NCBI RefSeq assembly: GCF_019898765.1
Contig: NZ_JAIOKB010000003.1
Location: forward strand, 248,001-312,000
Reading direction: 5' to 3'
Length of the DNA: 64,000 nt
Source of the DNA: Sphingomonas yunnanensis
GTDB lineage: Bacteria; Pseudomonadota; Alphaproteobacteria; Sphingomonadales; Sphingomonadaceae
Shown: positions 44,577 through 53,777 of the stretch, piece after piece
Layout of the letters: every line of letters starts with the position of its first letter
How positions within the stretch are numbered: the stretch's first letter is position 1
The notes under the pieces: model-generated
The model's input: only the letters and a program-made list of their open reading frames with translations
Told to the model about the DNA's origin: nothing
Database searches by the model: none
Position numbers and translations under genes: made by a program

Positions 44577-45530
44577 ATGCCGATTGCGAAACAGATCAGA
44601 ACCGTCCTAGTGGCCGCGGCGATCTGCGGCCTGTTCCTGGCGATGAACTGGGTCCAGCGGTTTCCCTATACGTTCCCAGACCTTAGGAATTATCGCCAGG
44701 GCTTCGAGAGCGGCTGGTATCTTTCCTCCGTGATGAATCTGGGGTGGGTGCGGTTGATCCTGTCAGAGGGATTGTGGGTGTACGGCTTCGACGCGCTCTG
44801 GCGCTGGACCGGGAACGTCGATCGCAGTTTCTTTATCGTCACGGCGCTGGCCACTTTCCTGATCGTATATTACATCTTCTACAGGACGCAGTCGCTGATC
44901 GCGGCGCTCTTCGTCTGTAATCCCGCTTATGTGAACTCCGTGGTCGAGCAGCTCCGCTCCGGACTGGCGACCGGCATCTTCCTGAACGCTACGCTGATCA
45001 GGAATCCGGTGATCCAGGTGCCGCTCTTCGTCTGCGCCATCGGGATCCACACGTCGTTCCTCCTCTTCGTGCTGTTCTATTACGCTTATGTCGCGGTCAC
45101 CCGGGTCGGCATCAGGAAGCTGCTCGACGAGCGGCTGTGGCTCGGCATCGTCGCGGTGCTGCTGCTGGCGTTCATCATCGCGTACGTGCGCGATTTCGCG
45201 CTGACCGCGGTCGGGGACAGCAGGGCGTTCATCCAGGAAGACCAGACGTCGGGTATTCTCCTGGGTATCGCCTGGTCGCTGTTCATCGCCAGCTTCTACC
45301 TGTTCCGCAAGCAGGAAGAGTATAGTTTCGATCTCTACTTCTTCATGCTGAACGTCTTCATGTTTCTATCCTCGACCTATATGGGCGTATATGGTGCGCG
45401 GTTCGTCGCGATCGGCATCCCGTCGCTCGCGGCGCTGACGGTCCATCTGCGTAGCGATCGCCGCTACCTATTCTACGTTCATTATTTCACCTTCTCCGCC
45501 TTCTACTTCCTCGTGTGGATCAGCGTGTGA
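44577..45530 (+). CDS. EpsG-like multi-spanning protein, candidate polysaccharide polymerase (Wzy)
   Basis: This 317-residue integral membrane protein has eight to ten predicted helices. It has the F-P-D-L-R-N-Y-R-Q-G-F start and the L-R-S-G-L-A-T-G-I-F pattern, followed by I-G-I-H-T-S-F, of EpsG-type polymerases. In that family the R-x-x-L/G and H-T/H-x-S segments are conserved. Members polymerise lipid-linked repeat units. Its GC content looks lower, with more A/T-ending codons than its neighbours, which suggests separate origin. It is translationally coupled to the beta-helix gene by a GTGA overlap. A second polymerase/ligase-like protein is encoded later in the cluster, so the polymer role is shared or uncertain. 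Confidence 0.72.
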   Translation: MPIAKQIRTVLVAAAICGLFLAMNWVQRFPYTFPDLRNYRQGFESGWYLSSVMNLGWVRLILSEGLWVYGFDALWRWTGNVDRSFFIVTALATFLIVYYIFYRTQSLIAALFVCNPAYVNSVVEQLRSGLATGIFLNATLIRNPVIQVPLFVCAIGIHTSFLLFVLFYYAYVAVTRVGIRKLLDERLWLGIVAVLLLAFIIAYVRDFALTAVGDSRAFIQEDQTSGILLGIAWSLFIASFYLFRKQEEYSFDLYFFMLNVFMFLSSTYMGVYGARFVAIGIPSLAALTVHLRSDRRYLFYVHYFTFSAFYFLVWISV

Positions 45531-47194
45531 GGCGTGCTGCGGCGGCATGGTCGCGGCGCAGCGTCCTGCGCGGGATCGGTGCCGGCGCGGCGACGCTGCC
45601 CGCCGCGGCGTGCGCCGCCCCGCCGGACGCGCAGACCGTGCCCGATCTCGCGGCGCTGCGGGCGCTCGATCCGCGCGTGGGCGCGGCGCGGCTGACCGAC
45701 CCCGGGCGAGCGGGGCTGTTCCGCTGGACCGTCGGCGATCACCGCGCGCAGGTCGCGCGGGACCCGCTCGGCGGCCGCTTCGTGGCGGCACGGAACGTGC
45801 CTGCCAGCGCCGGCGCATGGGTCCGCACGGGCGAGGTCCTGACGCCGGAGATGTTCGGGGCGGACCCGGGCCAGGCCGATCACAGCGCCGTGCTCGAGGC
45901 GCTGTTCGATCAGATCGCCCCCGGGCTCAGGCTTCGGCTCGACGCCCGCTACGTGCTGTCGCGCGGCCTCACCGTCGCGCGCAAGAGCGGCTTCGTGATC
46001 GAGGGCAGGGGCAGCATCGTGGTGAAAGCGGGGACGCCTGTCGCACACGGCTTCTGGATCCTCTACTTCAACGAATGTAGCAATTTCACCCTGGCCTCGC
46101 TCACGGTCGACGGCAACCGGGCGGCGCGCGCGCCGCGCGAGGTGCCGGCGCATACGGTCAATTTCCAGTCGTGCTCGCATTTCGAGTGCCGTGGCGTGCG
46201 CTCGATCAACGCGGTGTGCGACGGTTTCATCGTCTTCTCCGCCACGCCCGGGCGCGCCGACACGCGCTGCCATCATTTCCGCTTCGTCGATTGCGTCACC
46301 GACAATTGCTATCGCCAGGGTTGCTCGGTGATCGACGGGCACGACGGGCTGTTCGACGGCGGCTCTTACGGCAACACCAACGGCACGGCGCCGTCCGCCG
46401 GTATCGACCTCGAGTCGGACGCGGTCGCGCCGAATGGGGCGATCAGCGGCATCGTACTGCATCGCGTCCGCTTCGTCGGCAATCACGGTTATGGCCTGCT
46501 CGTATCACCCGTGGCCCGCCCCGAGAACATCGCCACGGTGGACTGCTCCTTCGAAAATAATCGGGCCGGCGCGATCTCATGGGGCGCCACCAGCGGACGG
46601 ATCGCCAACGCCGTGATCCGCGGCTTCGCCGCGACGGCGACCCGCGGCGCGATCGACGTTCCGACCGGGGACGGCGCCAGATCCGATGCCGCGACGGCGA
46701 TCACGTCGCCGCGCTTCGAGCGCGTGACGACGACGCGGGCCGAGAACCCGCTCGTCTATGTCCATTCTGCCGCCTTCACTCCCGTCGCGATCACCGGTCT
46801 TCGCGCGGCGGCCTGCGGCGCGATCGCGGGGCTCAACCGCGACGGCAGCAGCCTGGTAGACGCCGTCGTCGGTGCGTCGCTCGGTACGAACGACGGTGCG
46901 ATCAGCGTCTCGGGCCGCGCCTGCACGGTCGCGCGCAACCGAGTCGCGCGGTTCTTCGGCTCCGTCGTGCTGGTGACCGGCAGCGACGTCGTGGTGCGCG
47001 CCAACATGCTCTCGGCGCCGCGGTTCAATGACGCGAACGGGGCGATCCGTATCCTCGCCGCGGGAGCGACGGTGCAGGACAACGTCATCGAGGGGGAGGG
47101 CGCGGTCGCGATCCGGCTGAACGAGCCAGCGCGCGCCGCGGACGGTAACCGGATCGCCGGCTTCGCGCGCGCGATCGCCGTCGCCGCGCGATGA
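45527..47194 (+). CDS. Tat-exported right-handed beta-helix protein
   Basis: This 555-residue protein has a twin-arginine leader (S-R-R-S-V-L-R-G-I-G-A-G-A) and then a pectate-lyase-like N-terminal segment with M-F-G-A-D-P-G-Q-A-D-H-S. A long series of irregular strand repeats of about 22 residues follows, such as N-F-T-L-A-S-L-T-V-D-G-N and repeated N-x-I/V turns, forming a right-handed beta-helix. Such proteins in polysaccharide clusters are lyases, epimerases, acylhydrolases or structural binders; no catalytic set is obvious to me. The GTG start overlaps the EpsG stop (GTGA) and the stop overlaps the next GT4 start (ATGA), so it belongs to one translational unit with both. A role in trimming or modifying the polymer in the periplasm is inferred. 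Confidence 0.8.
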   Translation: MRRAAAAWSRRSVLRGIGAGAATLPAAACAAPPDAQTVPDLAALRALDPRVGAARLTDPGRAGLFRWTVGDHRAQVARDPLGGRFVAARNVPASAGAWVRTGEVLTPEMFGADPGQADHSAVLEALFDQIAPGLRLRLDARYVLSRGLTVARKSGFVIEGRGSIVVKAGTPVAHGFWILYFNECSNFTLASLTVDGNRAARAPREVPAHTVNFQSCSHFECRGVRSINAVCDGFIVFSATPGRADTRCHHFRFVDCVTDNCYRQGCSVIDGHDGLFDGGSYGNTNGTAPSAGIDLESDAVAPNGAISGIVLHRVRFVGNHGYGLLVSPVARPENIATVDCSFENNRAGAISWGATSGRIANAVIRGFAATATRGAIDVPTGDGARSDAATAITSPRFERVTTTRAENPLVYVHSAAFTPVAITGLRAAACGAIAGLNRDGSSLVDAVVGASLGTNDGAISVSGRACTVARNRVARFFGSVVLVTGSDVVVRANMLSAPRFNDANGAIRILAAGATVQDNVIEGEGAVAIRLNEPARAADGNRIAGFARAIAVAAR

Positions 47195-48357
47195 GCGTTC
47201 CCGTCCCTCAAGCGGCCGACCGCCCTGACGTCGCGATCTTCCTGCCCTCGCTCGAGGGGGGCGGTGCGGAACGCGTGATGGCGATCCTCGCCAGCGGCAT
47301 CGTCGCGCGGGGCTATCGCGTGGAGCTGGTGCTCGCGGCCGCGCGGGGTCCCTATCTCGCGGGGCTGGACCCGCGCGTCCGCGTCGTCGATCTCGGGACC
47401 GACAGTATCCTGCGCAGCGCCGTGCCCTTGGCGCGCTACCTGCGCGCACACAGACCCCGCGCGCTGCTGGCGGCGATGACCCATGCCAATGTCGTCGCGC
47501 TGATGGCGCACCGGTGGGCCGGCGGTGCCGGACGCGTCGTGATCAGCGAGCGGCTGAGCCTCACCGCCGCGCGCCGGCATCACCGCTCGTTCCACGATCG
47601 TGCGATCCGCGCGCTGATGTGGCCGACATATCGCTGGGCCGATCGCCTGATCGTCGTCGCCGAGGCGATGGTCGGGGAGTTCAAGCGGGCGCTGCGATTG
47701 CCGGACGATCGGCTCGCCTGCATCTACAATCCGGTGGTCGACGCGGCGCTGCTGGCGGCCGCGGAGCGGCCCTGTGAACACCCCTGGCTGAGCACCGACG
47801 CTTCGCTTCCAGTGGTGCTCGGCTGCGGGCGCCTCACCAACCAGAAGGATTTCGCCACCCTCATCGAGGCGTTCCGGCGCGTACGCCGACACCGTCCGGC
47901 GCGCCTGCTCATCCTCGGCGAGGGGGAGTCCCGCGCCGCGCTGATCGCGCAGGTGCGGGCCGCCGGGATTGAGCAGGACGTCGATCTACCGGGCTTCGAG
48001 GAGAACCCTTTCGCCTTCATGCGCCGCGCCGCCGTCTTCGTCCTGTCGTCGCGGTACGAAGGCATGCCAGGTGCGCTGGTGCAGGCGATGGCGTGCGGCG
48101 CCCCGCTGGTCAGTACCGACTGCCCGACAGGTCCCGACGAGATCCTCGAGAACGGCCGATGGGGGACGCTGGTCCCGGTGGGCGATGTCGCGGCGATGGC
48201 CGCGGCGATCGAGCGCGTCCTGGCGGCGCCCTCGCCCGACGCGCGCGCGCGCGCCGCGGCTTTCGCGGAGGAAACGGCGGTGACGCGCTATCTGGCCGCG
48301 CTCGGCCTGCCGGCGTACGCGGCCGGTGTCGCGGTGGCCGGGTCGCAGCGGCGCTAG
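47191..48357 (+). CDS. Glycosyltransferase family 4
   Basis: This is a 388-residue GT-B glycosyltransferase. It opens F-L-P-S-L-E-G-G-G-A-E-R-V, the acceptor-side motif of GT4 enzymes. The donor half has C-G-R-L-T-N-Q-K-D-F, L-L-I-L-G-E-G and the E-x7-E element in S-S-R-Y-E-G-M-P-G-A-L-V-Q-A-M-A. The N-acetylgalactosamine or galactose specificity often seen for this subtype is only suggestive. It is coupled to the beta-helix gene by ATGA and converges with the GT2 gene, overlapping its end by four bases. Confidence 0.9.
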   Translation: MSVPVPQAADRPDVAIFLPSLEGGGAERVMAILASGIVARGYRVELVLAAARGPYLAGLDPRVRVVDLGTDSILRSAVPLARYLRAHRPRALLAAMTHANVVALMAHRWAGGAGRVVISERLSLTAARRHHRSFHDRAIRALMWPTYRWADRLIVVAEAMVGEFKRALRLPDDRLACIYNPVVDAALLAAAERPCEHPWLSTDASLPVVLGCGRLTNQKDFATLIEAFRRVRRHRPARLLILGEGESRAALIAQVRAAGIEQDVDLPGFEENPFAFMRRAAVFVLSSRYEGMPGALVQAMACGAPLVSTDCPTGPDEILENGRWGTLVPVGDVAAMAAAIERVLAAPSPDARARAAAFAEETAVTRYLAALGLPAYAAGVAVAGSQRR

Positions 48358-49298
48358 CACCCGGCGTTGCGGCGACGGACGCGCAGGTCGCGCGCGCGCG
48401 CCATGGCGGCCAGCGGCCCCGCCGCGAGCAGCAACAGCCGGGCGGCGAGCGGGAGCGAGTCACGCGGCACGGTCGTGTCGAGGTGACGCTCGGCGCGACG
48501 GAGCCCGACGGCCAGCTTCGCGATCGCGCCGGGTGCGCGCCACCACCAATGCGCATAATGGTTGAGCGCGAACCGGTAATATTCGAGGTCGCCGGGCGCA
48601 CGCTGGACTCGATCCAATGCGCTCAGCCGCGGCGCATCGTGATCGTGGAAGACGCGCACGGGCGTCTCGATGAAGCGGGTCTTGTACCGACGCGCGATGT
48701 CGAGCCAGACACGCCCCTCGGGGATGAAGCGCGACTCGACGCCCCGCGGGAAGGGGTGCGCTCGCAGCACCTCGGTTCGGTGAAAACCGACGCGCTCACC
48801 GGTCCAACCCAGGATGAAGGTGGCCTCGGCCGAGTCGCTGTCGACCGGAGAGCGCGCGACCGGCGCGCCGACGAGGCTGCCATGCTGGTCGACGCAACGC
48901 CCGGTGACACCGGTGAAGTGCGCCCGCTCGCGTGCCGGGATCGCGTGCCAGGTGGCAGCCAGCGTCGCGAGCGCGTCGGGCAAGAGTTCATCGTCGGAGT
49001 CGATCGTCAGGAACAGCGCGCCTCTCGCCTCGCGGACGCCGCGATCGAAGGCGACATGCTTGCCGCCATTGGGCTGCCGGAAGTAGCGGACTGGGAAGGC
49101 CGCGCGCGCGGCGAGACCGGCCAGCAGCGCCGGGGTCGCATCGGTCGATCCGTCGTCCACAACCAGCCACTCGAAACCGCGGTAGGTCTGGCGCGCGATG
49201 CTGTCGAACAGGCGCTCAAGCGTACCGGCGCGATCGTAGGTTGCGGTGAAGATCGTGAACTCAGGCGCCTCTGCGGCACGGTCGCGATCGTCGGTCAT
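48354..49298 (-). CDS. Glycosyltransferase family 2
   Basis: This is a 314-residue GT-A inverting transferase. It begins with F-T-I-F-T-A-T-Y-D-R-A, has V-V-D-D-G-S-T-D (the nucleotide-binding loop) and the metal-binding D-S-D-D-E in place of the usual DxD. Downstream is the characteristic R-F-I-P-E-G-R-V-W region that usually recognises the acceptor. The C-terminal third is basic and lacks clear transmembrane helices, so it is probably a peripheral cytoplasmic enzyme. It is convergent with the GT4 gene and divergent from the flippase gene, 195 bases away. Confidence 0.9.
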   Translation of the reverse strand: MTDDRDRAAEAPEFTIFTATYDRAGTLERLFDSIARQTYRGFEWLVVDDGSTDATPALLAGLAARAAFPVRYFRQPNGGKHVAFDRGVREARGALFLTIDSDDELLPDALATLAATWHAIPARERAHFTGVTGRCVDQHGSLVGAPVARSPVDSDSAEATFILGWTGERVGFHRTEVLRAHPFPRGVESRFIPEGRVWLDIARRYKTRFIETPVRVFHDHDAPRLSALDRVQRAPGDLEYYRFALNHYAHWWWRAPGAIAKLAVGLRRAERHLDTTVPRDSLPLAARLLLLAAGPLAAMARARDLRVRRRNAGC

Positions 49299-49493
49299 CG
49301 TCGGCGCCCGCCTCCTTACCGGTTCGCTGCCCGGGCGGACCCGGGCGGCCCCGCGCTAGGCTCACGCGCCGGGCAAGGCAAGCCCGGGAGGCGGCGCCGG
49401 CTTATGGTTTGACGCCGCCGCGACCGGGCTCTACCTGCACGGCGCAGGATCGACCCACGTCCGTGGCCCGCGACCGCCGTTCCCGAGCATCTT

Positions 49494-50813
49494 GTGTTTG
49501 CCGCTGTCAGAACCCTCTTCACCCGATCCGGAACGCTGAGGTCGTTCGGGCTCGTGATGATCTTCGCCGGCGGGGCGAAGATCGTCGGGCTCTCCAAGGA
49601 AGTGGCCGTCGCCGCGCGGTTCGGCATCGGTCCCGCGATCGACGCTTACCTCTTCCTGTTCAACATCCTCTCGACGCCGGTGTCGATCTGGTATGGCACC
49701 GTCTTCGCCACCGCGGTGCCCGCGATGATCCGGCTGCAACGCCGCTCGCCGGGCCGCGCGGACCGGTTCCGCGCGCAGCTCTTGGGCCTGTCGCTCGTCG
49801 CGGGCGGGATCGTCGGCGGCGCGGCTGGCATCGGACTATACGTCTTCGTCGCCGCCGGGCTGTCGGGACTCGACGCCGAGGCGATGCGCTCCGCATGGGT
49901 CATGCTGCCGTGGCTATGGCTGATGATTCCCTGCCTGTTCGTGGCGCAATATGGCGCCTCGTGCCTGATGGCGCGCGACCTTCACACCAACAGCCTCTAC
50001 GATGGCGCCCCCGCGCTCATCATCCTGCTGGCGATGCTGCTGCTGCCCGCCACGGTGAGGACGCTGGCGATCGCGACCGTGCTGGGCAGCCTGCTCCAGC
50101 TCGCGCTCACGCTGCACAGCATGGTGCGATCGGGCGACCTGCGCGGGATCGCGCTGCGCTACAGCAGCGGGCTGTGGAAAGGCTTTTGGCCCGTCTTCGT
50201 GGTGATGCTTGGCGTCCAGTGCCTGCAGTCTGTCTCGTCGGTGATCGACCAGCTGATCGCGGCGCAGCTGCCGACCGGGTCGCTGTCGACGTTCGGCTAT
50301 GCCTTGCGCGTACAGGGCACGTTCTTCACGCTGATCGCCCTCGCGGTTCCGCGCGTCCTGCTGCCGGCGCTGACCGCGATCGCCGACGCCGACGCGGAGG
50401 AGAAGCGACGTTTCGTGCGTCGCTGGTCGCTGTTCCTCGGCGCGGTGAGCGGGGCGGTCGCGATCGTCGTCGGGCTATGGTCGCGATCCATCGTCCAACT
50501 CCTGTTCGAGCGCGGTTCGTTCACGGCGCAGGACACCGCTGCGGTCGCGTCGCTGCTGGCAGTGATGGTCTGGCAATTGCCTTTCTACACCTGGGCCATG
50601 CTCTTCTCGCAACAGCGGATCTCGGACGGTCACCACCGCAGCGTCGCCGTGATCACGGCGTCGGTGCTGGCGTTCAAGCTGACGGTCGGTCTAGCCCTGG
50701 TGTGGCAGTTCGGGCTTTTCGGCTTGGCCGTCTCCGCCGTGGCGGTGTACGCCTTCCACGCCGGCGCCCTGTGGTTTTCGCGATCGCGCGAGCGGCAAGG
50801 AGACTCGAGTTGA
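49494..50813 (+). CDS. MurJ-like lipid-linked oligosaccharide flippase (Wzx role)
   Basis: This is a 439-residue MOP-superfamily flippase with twelve or more predicted helices. The K-I-V-G-L-S-K-E-V-A-V-A-A-R-F-G-I-G-P-A segment and D-A-Y-L-F-L-F match MurJ/MviN proteins, and the L-F-E-R-G-S-F-T-A-Q-D-T segment is a MurJ hallmark. It is shorter than typical MurJ (about 510) and sits in a polysaccharide cluster that shows no other Wzx, so it most likely translocates the polymer's lipid-linked repeat unit. The start is a GTG. The stop overlaps the FkbM start (TTGA). Confidence 0.82.
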   Translation: MFAAVRTLFTRSGTLRSFGLVMIFAGGAKIVGLSKEVAVAARFGIGPAIDAYLFLFNILSTPVSIWYGTVFATAVPAMIRLQRRSPGRADRFRAQLLGLSLVAGGIVGGAAGIGLYVFVAAGLSGLDAEAMRSAWVMLPWLWLMIPCLFVAQYGASCLMARDLHTNSLYDGAPALIILLAMLLLPATVRTLAIATVLGSLLQLALTLHSMVRSGDLRGIALRYSSGLWKGFWPVFVVMLGVQCLQSVSSVIDQLIAAQLPTGSLSTFGYALRVQGTFFTLIALAVPRVLLPALTAIADADAEEKRRFVRRWSLFLGAVSGAVAIVVGLWSRSIVQLLFERGSFTAQDTAAVASLLAVMVWQLPFYTWAMLFSQQRISDGHHRSVAVITASVLAFKLTVGLALVWQFGLFGLAVSAVAVYAFHAGALWFSRSRERQGDSS

Positions 50814-51580
50814 AGGGCATATTGCGGCAGCTCGGGCGGTTGAGCCCTGACATCCGGTACGTGCGCGCGATCTCCACGCGTGTGTTGACGCCGATCCACC
50901 ACGCGCTCGGTTACGACGGCGGGACTGTCGACGTACTTGGCTCGCGGATGACCTTGGATCCGCGCGAGTGCGTCGACAATCGCCTGTGGTTCCAACCACA
51001 CCTCTACGATCGCGAGGAGCGGGCGTTCGTGGTTGAGCACGCCACGCCGGGGGTATTCCTCGACGTCGGCGCAAATATCGGCTTCTGGAGCCTGTTCCTC
51101 GCACGTCAGTTCGCCGGAGCGCGCGTCGTGGCGATCGAGGCCAATCCGAAGACCGCCGATATCCTGCGGCACAATGTCGCCATCAACGGTTATGACAACA
51201 TCGAGGTGCTGGAGACCGGCGTCGGCCCCGAACGCGGCGATTTCGACCTTTACCTCAACACGACGGGCAATCGCGGCGGCGACTCGTTCGTGGCCGATAC
51301 CTCGCGGGCGCACCGGATCAAGGTCGAGGTGGAACGTCTCTCGACGCTGATCGAGCGCCACGGCATCGGCGCGATCGAGTTCATGAAGATCGACGTTGAA
51401 GGCATGGAAGAGGGCGTGTTCACCGAGCTTTTCGTCCATCTTCCGCGCGCCGCGTGGCCGCGGTTGATCTGCGTGGAGACGCTGCACTCGCCGAACATCG
51501 CCGCGCTGCTCGAGCGTCACGGCTACGCGGCGGTGTTGACGGCGAGGGAGAACAGTATCTTCCGCCGATCGGCTGACTGA
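50810..51580 (+). CDS. FkbM family methyltransferase
   Basis: This 256-residue SAM-dependent methyltransferase has V-F-L-D-V-G-A-N-I-G-F-W-S (SAM motif I) at about 81-93 and V-V-A-I-E-A-N-P as motif II. It also has the FkbM-typical I-E-F-M-K-I-D-V-E-G-M-E-E-G. In polysaccharide clusters these enzymes O-methylate sugars. The start is a TTG placed eight bases after GCAAGGAGA and overlapping the flippase stop; no ATG is available near the right place, and the TTG gives a complete protein. Its donor is SAM and its sugar target is unknown. Confidence 0.88.
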   Translation: MKGILRQLGRLSPDIRYVRAISTRVLTPIHHALGYDGGTVDVLGSRMTLDPRECVDNRLWFQPHLYDREERAFVVEHATPGVFLDVGANIGFWSLFLARQFAGARVVAIEANPKTADILRHNVAINGYDNIEVLETGVGPERGDFDLYLNTTGNRGGDSFVADTSRAHRIKVEVERLSTLIERHGIGAIEFMKIDVEGMEEGVFTELFVHLPRAAWPRLICVETLHSPNIAALLERHGYAAVLTARENSIFRRSAD

Positions 51581-51631
51581 CTGCGGCTATCGCCGGTTTA
51601 AATCCGCCGCGCGGTCGCGTACAGGCCCGCC

Positions 51632-52987
51632 ATGCGTGCCGATCGCCTGTACCACAACCTCCGCCCGAGTGCCGCCTTCCTTCTTTTCTGCGCCCTGCTG
51701 GCGGTGCTGCTGGTGGCTGGCGGAGCCTCGCGCCCCGACGTGATGGGGCAGGCGGTGGTGCGCGCCGCGGCGTGGGCCACGCTGGCGGTCGCGGCCGTGT
51801 GCAGCCCGAGGCCCGATCTGCGCGCGGTGCGCGCGCCGCTGCTGATCCTGTCGGCCGCGCTCCTTCTCGTCCTGCTGCAACTGGTGCCGCTGCCCGCGTC
51901 GATCTGGCAGGCGCTACCGGGGCGGGCGCCGTTCGGTGCGGTGGCTGGCCTGCTGGGCGAGCCGCAGCCATGGCGCGCGCTCGCGATCGTGCCGGACGCA
52001 GCGATCAATGCCGCCTCATCGCTGGTGGTGCCGTTCGCCGCGTTGCTCCTCATGGCCGCCGTGTCCGAGCGCGAGCGCGACTGGGTGCCCGCGCTGCTGC
52101 TCGCGCTTATCCTGGTCTCGACCCTGATCGGCCTGCTGCAATTCTCCGGCCTCAGCTTCGACCATCCGCTGCTCAACGACACGCCCGGCGACGTGAACGG
52201 CGGGCTGGCCAATCGCAACCACTTCGCGCTGCTTCTTGCGATCGGCTGTCTGTTGAGTTTCCGCTGGGCCTTCCCCGACGGACGCAGCGCACGCTGGCGC
52301 CTCCCGCTCGCCTTCGGCCTGGTCCTGCTGCTGCTGCTCACCATTCTGGCGACCGGATCGCGCATGGGCATGGTGCTGGGCGTCGTCGCGCTGGTGATCG
52401 GTCCGCTGACGGTGCGTCGTGCGATCCGGCACGAGCTGCGCCGCGTCCCGCGCTGGATCGTCGTCGCCACCATCGGAGGGGCGGTGCTGATGATCGCGAC
52501 ACTCATCCTGCTGAGCGTGGCGGCCGACCGCGCCGCCTCGATCGACCGGGCGTTCGGCATGGACGCCGCACAGGACATACGCGCGCGCGCGCTGCCGACC
52601 GTGCTGTCGATGATCGCGCGCTACTTTCCGGTCGGCGCGGGCTTCGGCGGCTTCGATCCGCTCTTCCGCATCGCTGAGCCGTTCCGGCTGCTCAAGCCCA
52701 CCTACTTCAACCACGCCCACGACGATTTCCTCGAGGTGCTGATCGACGGCGGCGTCGCCGGGGCGGTGCTCCTCCTCGCGGCGGTCGGCTGGTGGGCGGT
52801 GGCGAGTGTGCGCGCATGGCGCGGCGGCGCGACGAACGCCCGCCTCGGCTCGGCGGCGCTCCTGCTCGTCTTCATCGCCAGCCTCTCGGATTACCCGGCG
52901 CGCACGCCGATCGTCATGGCGGTGGTCGCCGTCGCCGCGACGTGGCTCGCCACCCGGCGTGAGCGCGCCCGACCGTCGCAAGGCTAA
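51632..52987 (+). CDS. O-antigen ligase/polymerase family membrane protein
   Basis: This 451-residue protein has about twelve hydrophobic helices and the Wzy_C/WaaL-type periplasmic segment. That segment carries G-G-L-A-N-R-N-H-F-A-L-L-L before it, L-A-T-G-S-R-M-G after it, and F-N-H-A-H-D-D-F-L-E-V-L-I-D-G-G-V in the large loop. The H-A-H-D/N-x-F-L-E signature is the usual mark of the ligase superfamily, which also includes Wzy polymerases. It could be the main polymerase of this cluster or the ligase that attaches the chain to an acceptor. It precedes the export genes by 25 bases. Confidence 0.9.
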   Translation: MRADRLYHNLRPSAAFLLFCALLAVLLVAGGASRPDVMGQAVVRAAAWATLAVAAVCSPRPDLRAVRAPLLILSAALLLVLLQLVPLPASIWQALPGRAPFGAVAGLLGEPQPWRALAIVPDAAINAASSLVVPFAALLLMAAVSERERDWVPALLLALILVSTLIGLLQFSGLSFDHPLLNDTPGDVNGGLANRNHFALLLAIGCLLSFRWAFPDGRSARWRLPLAFGLVLLLLLTILATGSRMGMVLGVVALVIGPLTVRRAIRHELRRVPRWIVVATIGGAVLMIATLILLSVAADRAASIDRAFGMDAAQDIRARALPTVLSMIARYFPVGAGFGGFDPLFRIAEPFRLLKPTYFNHAHDDFLEVLIDGGVAGAVLLLAAVGWWAVASVRAWRGGATNARLGSAALLLVFIASLSDYPARTPIVMAVVAVAATWLATRRERARPSQG

Positions 52988-53012
52988 CTTTACCCGTCGA
53001 TTGGCAGAAGCT

Positions 53013-53768
53013 ATGAGCGTATACCTGTCTAAGCCTCCCCGGAAATTCTCACCGCGCATGCGTACGCTCTGTATCGCCTTGTCGGCGGCCGCTCTCCTGT
53101 CAGGATGCGCGGCCCCCCAGCAGATCACTTCGACCGAGCGACTGACCGTGATCCAGGGTAGCAGCGTGCTGCCACCACCCAACCGCGGCGATCTCACCGC
53201 CTCCGATCGACCCGCCCTTATCGGTCCGCTCGACACGATCCAGGTCGACGTGTTCAACGTGCCCGACCTCTCGCGGGAGATGCAGGTCGACGCCAGCGGG
53301 CGGATCGCGATGCCGCTGGTCGGCACGGTCGACGCGCGCGGCCGCACCGCGGAGGAGCTATCGCGCACGATCGAGGCGGCGCTGCGCACCCGCGGCGTGC
53401 GCAGGCCCGAGGTGATCGTCAACATCAAGAGCTCGGTGAGCCAGGTCGTCACCGTCGATGGCCAGGTGGTCGAGCCAGGCCTCTATCCGGTGACCAACCA
53501 GATGACGCTGCTGCGCGTGGTCGCCTCGGCGCGAGGCCTGTCCGAATTCGCGCGGCAGGACGATGTGGTGGTGCTCCGCACCGTCGACGGGCGCCGCATG
53601 GCCGGCCTGTACAATATCGCCGCCATCCGCCGCGGCGCCTATGACGACCCGCCCGTCTACGCCAATGACATCATCATCGTCGGCGATTCGCCCCAGCGGC
53701 GCCTGTTCCGCGACATTGTCTCGGTCTCGCCGCTCATCGCGGCTCCCCTGATCGCCCTGCTGCAATAG
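53013..53768 (+). CDS. Outer-membrane polysaccharide export lipoprotein (Wza/GumB type)
   Basis: This 251-residue export protein has a lipoprotein signal with lipobox L-L-S-G-C32. An N-terminal poly_export domain (I-G-P-L-D-T-I-Q-V-D-V-F-N-V-P-D-L, then D-A-S-G-R-I-A-M-P-L-V-G) is followed by an SLBB-type domain with V-T-V-D-G-Q-V-V-E-P-G-L-Y-P-V. It forms the outer-membrane channel through which the polymer leaves and works with the downstream Wzc-like protein. An ATG at 53058 would also produce a lipoprotein but has no ribosome site, so I used the earlier ATG. Its end is nine bases before the autokinase gene. Confidence 0.9.
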   Translation: MSVYLSKPPRKFSPRMRTLCIALSAAALLSGCAAPQQITSTERLTVIQGSSVLPPPNRGDLTASDRPALIGPLDTIQVDVFNVPDLSREMQVDASGRIAMPLVGTVDARGRTAEELSRTIEAALRTRGVRRPEVIVNIKSSVSQVVTVDGQVVEPGLYPVTNQMTLLRVVASARGLSEFARQDDVVVLRTVDGRRMAGLYNIAAIRRGAYDDPPVYANDIIIVGDSPQRRLFRDIVSVSPLIAAPLIALLQ

Positions 53769-53777
53769 GAAGCCGTG

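Noticed and set aside
49409..50809. N-terminal extension of the FkbM methyltransferase over the flippase gene
   Set aside because: The upstream part is the out-of-frame shadow of the flippase; a TTG with good ribosome site starts the real protein.
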